Assembly: GCA_016295505.1 (NCBI GenBank)
Contig: JAEDLC010000049.1
Span: forward strand, 1 to 13,345
Direction: 5' to 3'
Source: Dorea sp.
GTDB lineage: Bacteria > Bacillota_A > Clostridia > Lachnospirales > Lachnospiraceae
Length of the DNA: 13,345 bases
Under the pieces are notes generated by a model. The model saw only the letters and a list, made by a program, of their open reading frames with translations, was not told the DNA's origin and did no database searches. The position numbers and the translations under genes were made by a program. Shown here one piece after another: positions 7,023 through 13,345 of this stretch; position 1 is the first letter of the stretch, and every line of letters starts with the position of its first letter.

Positions 7023-8378
7023 ATGAAAATTGTGATTATTGGTGACGGCAAGGTAGGACATAAACTTACGGCTCAGCTGTCTGAAGAAAATTATGATGTT
7101 GTCTTGATTGATCAAAATGAAGGGAAGTTAAAAGAAGCAGTAAATGAACTGGATATCTTCTGTATCACAGGCAATGGTGCAGATGCAGTGATCCAGAAGC
7201 AGGCAGATGTTCCGCATGCGGATCTGGTGATCGCATGTGCGTCTACCGATGAGATGAATATGTTAAGTTGTCTTCTGGCAAAAAGGCTGGGAGCCCGTCA
7301 TACGATTGCACGTGTCCGTAATCCGGTATATTACAGACAGATTGATCTTTTAAAAGAAGATCTTCATCTGAGTATGGCGGTTAATCCGGAGCTTACGGCA
7401 GCCAATGAGATATCAAGGGTTCTTTTGTTCCCGCAGACCAGTAAGGTTGAGACATTCATGAAGGGAAGAGTGGAGCTGGTAGAATTCAATATCAAAGAAA
7501 ACAGTGCGCTGATCGGACTGTCACTTGCAGAGATTTATCGAAAATATCAGATCAAGATATTGGTGTGTGCGGTGAAAAGAGACAATGAGGTGTATATTCC
7601 GGATGGAGACTTTGTGCTGAAGCAGGGGGATAAGATGCATATTGCAGCGGCACATCAGGATCTGGAGACCTTTTTCAAAAGTGTCGGACACAAGAACGCC
7701 AAGGTAAAGAAGGTGCTGATCTGTGGTGGCGGTCATGTGTGTTTCTACCTTGCAGGACAGTTATTGCAGGCCGGAATGCAGGTAAAGATTATTGAACGTA
7801 GTCAGAAGCGTTGTGAGGAGTTGTGTGAACTGCTTCCAAAAGCAACGATCATTAATGGCGATGCAGCAGATCATGATCTGCTGATTGAGGAAGGAATCGG
7901 TGATGCTGACGCAGTAGTCGCGCTGACAGGAATGGATGAAGAGAATATCATTATGGGTCTGTTTGCAAAGACACAGGGAGTTGGTAAGATCATTGCAAAA
8001 GTAAATGAAGATTCCCGGGCGCAGATGGTAGAAGGGCTTGGAATCGACTGTATCATATCGGCAAAGAGCGCAACGGCAGATGCTATCATGAGCTATGTAC
8101 GTGCCAGAAATAATTCTGCCAGCAGTGCAAATGTTGAGACCATGTATCAGCTTCTAGGAGGAAAAGTAGAGGCACTTGAGTTCATTATTAAGGCAGAATG
8201 CGGATTTACGAATGTTGCATTAAAGAATCTGAAGACAAAGAGAAATAACCTGATTGCATGTATTGGCCGTAAACGGAGAATCATTATTCCGAATGGAGAT
8301 GATCATATTGAGGTTGGAGACAGCGTAATCGTTGTTACAAAAGATCATATCAATGATTTTAGAGATATATTGGTATAA
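7023..8378 (+). CDS. trkA: Trk system potassium uptake regulatory subunit TrkA
   Basis: A 451-residue cytoplasmic, membrane-associated protein that binds NAD(H) and gates the TrkH channel. It has the usual duplicated layout, RCK_N-RCK_C twice. The first Rossmann motif is IIGDGKVGH (G7, G9, G12) with D30 at the end of the second strand, the expected ribose-binding acid. The first RCK_C domain runs from about residue 140 to 220. The second Rossmann motif begins VLICGGGHVC (G235-C240), where Cys replaces the third glycine, and its acidic residue is a Glu in KIIERS. The last ~75 residues are the second RCK_C domain (VEALEFIIKAE on). The length matches two-domain TrkA rather than single-domain KtrA. 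A GAGAGG ribosome binding site lies 8 bases upstream. It is the first gene of the operon, and its stop overlaps the ribosome binding site of trkH. Confidence 0.95.
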   Translation: MKIVIIGDGKVGHKLTAQLSEENYDVVLIDQNEGKLKEAVNELDIFCITGNGADAVIQKQADVPHADLVIACASTDEMNMLSCLLAKRLGARHTIARVRNPVYYRQIDLLKEDLHLSMAVNPELTAANEISRVLLFPQTSKVETFMKGRVELVEFNIKENSALIGLSLAEIYRKYQIKILVCAVKRDNEVYIPDGDFVLKQGDKMHIAAAHQDLETFFKSVGHKNAKVKKVLICGGGHVCFYLAGQLLQAGMQVKIIERSQKRCEELCELLPKATIINGDAADHDLLIEEGIGDADAVVALTGMDEENIIMGLFAKTQGVGKIIAKVNEDSRAQMVEGLGIDCIISAKSATADAIMSYVRARNNSASSANVETMYQLLGGKVEALEFIIKAECGFTNVALKNLKTKRNNLIACIGRKRRIIIPNGDDHIEVGDSVIVVTKDHINDFRDILV

Positions 8379-8396
8379 GGAGACAAAAAGCATATT

Positions 8397-9842
8397 ATGA
8401 ATACGAAGATGATACGATATATACTCGGAAAGATGCTGGGAGTCGAGGCGGTTCTGCTGTTACTTCCGGCACTTGTTTCCGCGGTGTATCAGGAAATCAG
8501 CGGAATATATTTTTTGATTCCGGTCGCAATACTTGTGGTGATATATCTTCTGAATGGAGTGAAAAAGCCGGAGAAGAGTAATATATATGGAAAAGAAGGA
8601 ATGATCATTGTAGCGCTGGCGTGGATCCTGTGGTCGCTGTTCGGGGCATTGCCATTTACATTATCCGGATATATTCCCAATTATGTAGATGCTTTTTTTG
8701 AAACGGTATCCGGCTTTACAACGACAGGTTCTTCGATCATGAGAGATGTAGAGATACTGCCGCATGGACTGGCGTTCTGGAGAAGTTTTACGCACTGGAT
8801 CGGCGGAATGGGAGTGCTGGTATTTGTCATGGTACTTACGACGCTGGATAAGAAAAATTCCATGTATCTGATGAGGGCAGAAGTCCCGGGACCGGAGAAA
8901 GATAAACTGGTGCCAAAGGCAATGTCAACAGCCAGGATCCTGTATGGAATGTATTTCTTAATGACTGTGATAGAGGTTATTTTATTGCTTTTTGGCGGAA
9001 TGAATCTGTTTGACAGTATGATCCATGCATTCGGTACTGCAGGAACGGGTGGTTTTTCCAACTATGGGGCGAGTGTCGGGCATTTTGACAGTGCATATAT
9101 CGATGGAGTTATTACCATATTTATGATACTTTTTGGTATTAATTTTAACCTGTATTATCTGTGTTTGCTTGGCGACAGAAAATCTGTATGGAAGAATGAA
9201 GAACTGAGAGCATATCTTCTGATCATAGCCGGAGCAATTACCGTAATTACGATCAATATCAGCTCTCAGTATCAGAGTGTTTTACAGGCATTTCGTTATG
9301 CAGCGTTCCAGGTGGCATCGATCATTACGACTACCGGCTATGCAACGGCTGACTTTAATATGTGGCCGATGTTCTCGCAGTGTATATTATTAACATTGAT
9401 GTTTATCGGAGCCTGCGCGTCTTCTACCGGTGGCGGAATTAAGGTTTCGAGGTTCCTGATCGGTCTGAAATGTATCAAACGGGAGATTATGCAGATGGTA
9501 CACCCGAAGTCGGTAAGTATTATCCGTGTAAATGGAAAGAAAGTCGGTCCGGATGTGCTGAGAGTCATATTCATCTATCTGGTTGCTTATGTGGGAATTA
9601 TCATTGGTTCCGTTCTTCTGATATCACTGGATGGATTTGATTTTGCAACTACATTCAGTTCCGTTATGGCAACCTTAAATAATATCGGGCCCGGAATATC
9701 CAATGTCGGCCCGACAGGAAACTTTGCAGATTTCTCCATATTATCCAAGCTGGTATTTTGTTTTGACATGCTGGCAGGACGTCTGGAGATCTTCCCGTTC
9801 CTGATGCTGTTTACAGTATCGGCGTGGAGGAAAAAATTCTAA
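8397..9842 (+). CDS. trkH: Trk/Ktr-type potassium transporter, membrane subunit TrkH
   Basis: A 481-residue polytopic membrane protein, full length for the family, forming the K+ pathway as four membrane-pore-membrane repeats. All four filter segments are visible: GFTTTGSS (106-113), GTAGTGGFS (213-221), ITTTGYATADF (310-320) and NNIGPGISNVGP (428-439), each with the central filter glycine. Highly hydrophobic helices lie between them; the ends are short and cytoplasmic. The only clear ribosome binding site, AAGGAG (8377-8382), overlaps the trkA stop and lies 14 bases from the ATG, longer than usual. The next in-frame ATG, at 8409, has no better site, so 8397 is kept. The gap to trkA is 18 bases, so the pair is almost certainly co-transcribed and forms one K+ uptake system. 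Confidence 0.95.
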   Translation: MNTKMIRYILGKMLGVEAVLLLLPALVSAVYQEISGIYFLIPVAILVVIYLLNGVKKPEKSNIYGKEGMIIVALAWILWSLFGALPFTLSGYIPNYVDAFFETVSGFTTTGSSIMRDVEILPHGLAFWRSFTHWIGGMGVLVFVMVLTTLDKKNSMYLMRAEVPGPEKDKLVPKAMSTARILYGMYFLMTVIEVILLLFGGMNLFDSMIHAFGTAGTGGFSNYGASVGHFDSAYIDGVITIFMILFGINFNLYYLCLLGDRKSVWKNEELRAYLLIIAGAITVITINISSQYQSVLQAFRYAAFQVASIITTTGYATADFNMWPMFSQCILLTLMFIGACASSTGGGIKVSRFLIGLKCIKREIMQMVHPKSVSIIRVNGKKVGPDVLRVIFIYLVAYVGIIIGSVLLISLDGFDFATTFSSVMATLNNIGPGISNVGPTGNFADFSILSKLVFCFDMLAGRLEIFPFLMLFTVSAWRKKF

Positions 9843-9875
9843 TTGCTCAGTATATGAGCGCGTAAAGGAGAGAAT

Positions 9876-11477
9876 ATGAAAGGAAAGAGTAAATTTTTGA
9901 TTGCGATTGCCGTGATATTGGCGGCGGGTGCCTACTATTATGTGACGATACCTGCGATTAATATCCATTCTACGGACACCTGGTTTTTTATCATCGTCCT
10001 GCTGATCGTCCTGGCGGTATTCTATGCAGTGCGGAAAAAATTCCGGCCGTCCGAGTTCAGACAGAGCAAGATGCTGAAAGCGTTGGGAACTCTGATACTG
10101 GGGCTTGGAATCGTGTATCTCCTTGGTGCGGTTCTTTCATCCCCGATCATCAATGCAAAAAAGTATCAGAAGCTGATGGCGGTGGAAGAAGGTGAGTTTA
10201 CTGAAGATGTAGAGGAATTATCGTTTGACAAGATTCCACTTCTTGACAGAGATACCGCTGAGATCCTTGGAGACCGTAAGATGGGAAGCATGGTGGATAT
10301 GGTATCCCAGTTTGAGGTTGATAATATTTACAGTCAGATTAATTATAAAGGAAATCCGGTCCGCGTATCCCCACTTCGATATGCAAATCTGATTAAATGG
10401 TTTACCAATCAGAAAAGCGGAATTCCGGCTTATATTAAGATTAATATGGCGACTCAGTCGACAGAGCTTGTAAAACTGGATCAGGGAATGAAATATACGA
10501 CCAGTGATCATTTTAACCGGAACATCTATCGTCACCTGCGGTTTGCGCATCCGACCTATATATATGGAGAGCTGAGTTTCGAGATTGATGAAGACGGAGT
10601 TCCATACTGGATCGCACCGGTGAAAAAGTTTAATATCGGACTGTTCGGAGGAGAGACGGTAGGTAAAGTCGTGATCTGTAATGCCGTCACCGGCGAAATG
10701 AAGACGTACGATATTGATAAGGCTCCTCAGTGGGTGGATCGTGCATATTCTGCAGATCTTCTGGTACAGCTTTTTGACTATTACGGCACATTAAAACACG
10801 GGTTCCTGAACAGTATCCTGAGTCAGAAGGACTGTCTGGAAACAACGGACGGATATAACTATCTTGCACTGAATGACGATGTGTGGATGTATACCGGTGT
10901 GACATCTGTAAACGGAGATCAGTCTAATGTTGGATTTGTATTGTCCAATCAGAGAACCATGGAGACAAAGTATTACAAAGTGGAAGGAGCAACGGAAACT
11001 TCTGCAATGTCATCGGCAGAAGGACAGGTGCAGAATCTGAAGTATGTGGCAACCTTCCCGCTGCTTTTGAATATATCAGATGAGCCTACGTATTTTATCG
11101 CATTAAAAGACGATGCAGGACTGGTGAAAAAGTACGCAATGGTAAATGTACAGAAATACCAGATCGTGGCAATCGGTGACAGTGTCAGTCAGTGTGAAGA
11201 TAGTTATCTGGAGCTGCTTCTGAATAATGGGGTGAAGCAGGTTGCAGAAGATACAAGAGAAGAGAAAAAGATATCCGGCCCGATTACAAAGATTGCTCAG
11301 GCTGTGCTGGACGGCACTTCCCACTATTACATCATGATAGAAGGATCGGATGAGATATTTGACGTATCTGTTGCTGAATTCATCGATATTGTCCGGTGTG
11401 ACACGGGACAGGAGGTTACGCTGAAGTATAAAGAAGATGAAAAAGTAAATACAGTCACAGACCTGAAGCTTGACTAA
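9876..11477 (+). CDS. Membrane-anchored extracytoplasmic protein of unknown function
   Basis: I do not recognise this 533-residue protein. The N-terminus has three hydrophobic helices (about 7-28, 36-52 and 69-89) separated by a short polar turn and by a basic loop (RKKFRPSEFRQSK). By the positive-inside rule this puts the N-terminus inside and residues 90-533 outside. The large outer part is rich in beta-strand patterns and Tyr. One stretch (VPYWIAPVKK, then VVICNAVTGEMKTYDID) resembles PepSY-like repeats, a weak likeness only. The last ~65 residues (from GPITKIAQAVLDG) look like a small beta-barrel. No catalytic or metal motif stands out. A strong AAGGAG lies five bases before the ATG. It sits 33 bases after trkH and 29 before the AEC permease, so a link to transport or envelope sensing is possible but inferred. 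Confidence 0.85.
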   Translation: MKGKSKFLIAIAVILAAGAYYYVTIPAINIHSTDTWFFIIVLLIVLAVFYAVRKKFRPSEFRQSKMLKALGTLILGLGIVYLLGAVLSSPIINAKKYQKLMAVEEGEFTEDVEELSFDKIPLLDRDTAEILGDRKMGSMVDMVSQFEVDNIYSQINYKGNPVRVSPLRYANLIKWFTNQKSGIPAYIKINMATQSTELVKLDQGMKYTTSDHFNRNIYRHLRFAHPTYIYGELSFEIDEDGVPYWIAPVKKFNIGLFGGETVGKVVICNAVTGEMKTYDIDKAPQWVDRAYSADLLVQLFDYYGTLKHGFLNSILSQKDCLETTDGYNYLALNDDVWMYTGVTSVNGDQSNVGFVLSNQRTMETKYYKVEGATETSAMSSAEGQVQNLKYVATFPLLLNISDEPTYFIALKDDAGLVKKYAMVNVQKYQIVAIGDSVSQCEDSYLELLLNNGVKQVAEDTREEKKISGPITKIAQAVLDGTSHYYIMIEGSDEIFDVSVAEFIDIVRCDTGQEVTLKYKEDEKVNTVTDLKLD

Positions 11478-11506
11478 AGAGAAAGAAAAGAAGGAAAGAG
11501 AGCGTA

Positions 11507-12445
11507 ATGGAAATAAGTATACTGCTGGCAGAACAGATTACTGCCATGTTTCTGATGATGGCTGTCGGATATACGATCGTTAAGATAGGATTGTTTACGA
11601 CAAAAGACAGTAAGATAATATCCAATATTGTGGTATACGTCTGTAATCCGTGTGTAATCATTGATTCTTTTCAGATAGAACTTACAACCGAAAAGTTAAA
11701 AGGATTCCTGCTGGCAATCGCAGTATCAGTTGTTGTTCATATTGTGCTGATCGCAGGTACGGGATTGTTATCGAAAGTGTTGAATTTTAACAGCATTGAA
11801 AAGGCATCCATCATCTATACGAATTCCGGGTATCTGGTCATTCCGCTGGTAAAAGCTGTTCTTGGTGAAGAATGGGTATTTTATACGACTGCTTTTATTC
11901 TGGTGCAGACAGCACTGATCTGGACACATGGCGTGAAACTGATCGGACAGGAGAAAGATCTTGGAATCATGAAGATCATCCGCAATCCGAATGTGATCGC
12001 TACACTGATCGGACTGATTATGTTCGTGACGGAATTCCGGCTTCCGACGATTATAGGAACCTGTGTCAGTGGATTTGGAGATATGATCAGTCCGGCCAGC
12101 ATGCTGGTTATCGGTATGGTCATTGGAGATGTAAATCTGCTGTGGGTATTTCGTCAGAAACGTCCGTATCTGATCTGCTTTGTGAGATTGATTCTGTTTC
12201 CGGTGGCAGCATCAGCAGCATTTGCATTCCTGGGACATCTGGGACTTCATGAGGATGCAGAGTATATTCTGATGATCGTACTGATCGCGACCGCCGCACC
12301 GGCTGCGGCAATGGTGACACAGCTCACACAGATCTATGACAGGGATTCGAAATATGCAAGTGTAATCAATGTCATGTCGGTGATATTCTGTATCGTTACC
12401 ATGCCGTTCATGATACTGTTGTATGAACTATTATTTGTATTATAA
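11507..12445 (+). CDS. AEC family (auxin efflux carrier-type) permease
   Basis: A 312-residue integral membrane protein with about ten hydrophobic helices in two halves, as in the AEC family (Mem_trans fold). Typical features are the MAVGYTIVKIGLFTTKDSKI start, ending in a helix-breaking VYVCNPCVIIDSF, the central loop running into NPNVIATLIGLIMF, and the C-terminal ATAAPAAAMVTQLTQIYDRD segment with conserved prolines and glutamine. Bacterial AEC members move organic anions or other small solutes; the substrate cannot be read from the sequence. The leader is a 27-base purine-only run (11476-11502) that includes AAGGA and GAGAG sites, so the ribosome binding site is less sharply defined than those of its neighbours. 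It is the last gene of the trk operon and ends just before a strong bidirectional terminator. Confidence 0.9.
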   Translation: MEISILLAEQITAMFLMMAVGYTIVKIGLFTTKDSKIISNIVVYVCNPCVIIDSFQIELTTEKLKGFLLAIAVSVVVHIVLIAGTGLLSKVLNFNSIEKASIIYTNSGYLVIPLVKAVLGEEWVFYTTAFILVQTALIWTHGVKLIGQEKDLGIMKIIRNPNVIATLIGLIMFVTEFRLPTIIGTCVSGFGDMISPASMLVIGMVIGDVNLLWVFRQKRPYLICFVRLILFPVAASAAFAFLGHLGLHEDAEYILMIVLIATAAPAAAMVTQLTQIYDRDSKYASVINVMSVIFCIVTMPFMILLYELLFVL

Positions 12446-12456
12446 CTATAAAATAT

Positions 12457-12494
12457 AAGACTGCTGCAAGACTATGATTGCAGCAGTCTTTTGT
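12457..12494. terminator. Bidirectional terminator between the AEC permease and the CapA gene
   Basis: AAGACTGCTGCA (12457-12468) pairs perfectly with its complement at 12479-12490 (12 bp, 10-base loop). The plus-strand tail is TTTTGTTAT and the minus-strand tail is TATTTTATAG, so one hairpin can end both convergent transcripts. The CapA stop lies only four bases from the stem. Confidence 0.85.
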
Positions 12495-13345
12495 TATAGA
12501 TTCGCGCTGTATTGTGTAATTTTATCCAGAACCCGCTGCTTTTCATCTCCTTCCAGAGGCGTCGGACAATAATCGTTATGTGAGCTTGTGGAAGACAGAG
12601 AACATGGGATCAGGTTCAGATCACTGCTTTCTTTTAATTCTCCCTTCTGGAAGGTAAATGTCTGCTGTACGATCATGGTATCCTTGTCAGAAGGATTGGA
12701 ATTTCCGCCGAAACAGAAGTTGCCAAGGCTGTATGCAATATATTTGTCTTTATATTTCTCTACACCCTGAAGTACATGCGGGTGATGTCCGATGACAAGA
12801 TCTGCTCCACTGTCAACAGCCAGATGTGCCAGCTGTTTCTGGGTATCATCTGGATAATATTCTTTTTCCATTCCCCAGTGAAAATTAACGATGATGAGCT
12901 GTGCTCCGGCTTCTTTCAGGGCGGCGATATTTTCTTTTACCTGCTCTGCTTTACCCATATGTTCCGCAAGTTCATAGATTCCGGTCAGTCCGACCTTTAC
13001 CCCTTTGATATCAAGAATCTTGGTCTGGTCAAAACCAAAGGTGGCTACACCTGCATCTTCCAGAGCTTTGATGGTGTCTGTGTTGCTCTGGCTTCCATAA
13101 TCCGAACTGTGGTTGTTCGCCAGATTGGCTGCCTCAACAGAGCTGCCTGACAGAATACCTGCATATTCGGCCGGGGCCTTAAATGCATAGGTTTTGTCTT
13201 CTCTGGTTGTTGAATCCGTCAGAGTTCCTTCCATGTTAACGATAGACAGATCATCTTTTTCCAGAATGCTTCTGACGTTCTGGAAGAAATAATCCGGTCC
13301 GTTCATATTATAGTAAGCATTCAGGCTGGTAGACTGGTTGAAATT
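12494..13345 (-). CDS. CapA family protein (PGA_cap metallophosphatase fold), 5' end outside window
   Basis: Only the C-terminal 283 residues are in view. The frame stays open past the ATG at 13306 to the edge (NFNQSTSLNAYYN upstream), so that ATG is internal. The motifs of the CapA/PgsA family (PF09587), a calcineurin-like phosphoesterase fold, follow in order: IVNMEGTLT, ANNHSSDYG, VNFHWGMEKEY, GHHPHVLQG (around 12764-12790) and YSLGNFCFGG, supplying the His and Asn metal-site residues. The first metal-binding block and any signal peptide or membrane anchor would lie beyond the edge. Family members include the poly-gamma-glutamate factor CapA/PgsA, but many clostridial paralogues stand alone and have no proven substrate, so no capsule role is claimed. 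It is convergent with the AEC gene and shares its terminator. Confidence 0.92.
   Translation of the reverse strand, partial: NFNQSTSLNAYYNMNGPDYFFQNVRSILEKDDLSIVNMEGTLTDSTTREDKTYAFKAPAEYAGILSGSSVEAANLANNHSSDYGSQSNTDTIKALEDAGVATFGFDQTKILDIKGVKVGLTGIYELAEHMGKAEQVKENIAALKEAGAQLIIVNFHWGMEKEYYPDDTQKQLAHLAVDSGADLVIGHHPHVLQGVEKYKDKYIAYSLGNFCFGGNSNPSDKDTMIVQQTFTFQKGELKESSDLNLIPCSLSSTSSHNDYCPTPLEGDEKQRVLDKITQYSANL

Noticed and set aside
13304..13306. ATG at 13306 as the start of the CapA-family gene
   Set aside because: The frame continues open to the window edge with plausible protein sequence, and the family's first metal-binding block is still missing.

Overview
The window looks like a chromosomal segment of an anaerobic, gut-type Firmicute, most likely a Lachnospiraceae-like Clostridium relative. 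The grounds are a moderate GC content, strong AGGAGG-type ribosome binding sites, a sensory [FeFe]-hydrogenase with its SpoIIE-type phosphatase, a tyrA-aroA pair, an EF-G paralogue, and TrkA/TrkH next to an AEC permease. No tRNA, rRNA, insertion sequence, prophage or CRISPR array is visible. The content is mostly conserved housekeeping and metabolic genes rather than an accessory island.

Layout, left to right. (1) Bases 1-1893, plus strand: the C-terminal part of a sensory [FeFe] hydrogenase (four-Cys Fe-S domain, PAS, helical tail), cut by the left edge, followed after one base by a PP2C/SpoIIE phosphatase with a long uncharacterised C-terminal domain. A 13-bp hairpin ends this unit. (2) Bases 1894-2197: about 300 bp of AT-rich intergenic DNA with no convincing gene. 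(3) Bases 2198-4583, minus strand: tyrA (prephenate dehydrogenase with ACT domain) and aroA (class II-like EPSP synthase), overlapping by 11 bases and read from a clear promoter near 4650-4676. (4) Bases 4584-4804: divergent promoter region with a perfect 12-bp palindrome. (5) Bases 4805-6880, plus strand: a full-length EF-G-like protein with non-canonical GTPase motifs, ended by a strong terminator. (6) Bases 6954-12445, plus strand: a probable four-gene operon of trkA, trkH, an unrecognised membrane-anchored protein of 533 residues, and an AEC-family permease, with gaps of 18, 33 and 29 bases. (7) A bidirectional terminator, then a convergent CapA-family gene whose 5' end lies beyond the right edge.

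How the genes work together. The first pair probably turns H2 or redox state sensed at an H-cluster into Ser/Thr dephosphorylation. TyrA and AroA belong to aromatic amino acid synthesis: AroA makes EPSP on the way to chorismate and TyrA acts later, on prephenate. TrkA gates the TrkH potassium channel; the unknown extracytoplasmic protein is the least explained member of that operon. I see no clearly new multi-gene system. The most promising leads are the hydrogenase-phosphatase pair with its unknown domain, the altered G motifs of the EF-G paralogue, and the unknown protein in the Trk operon.
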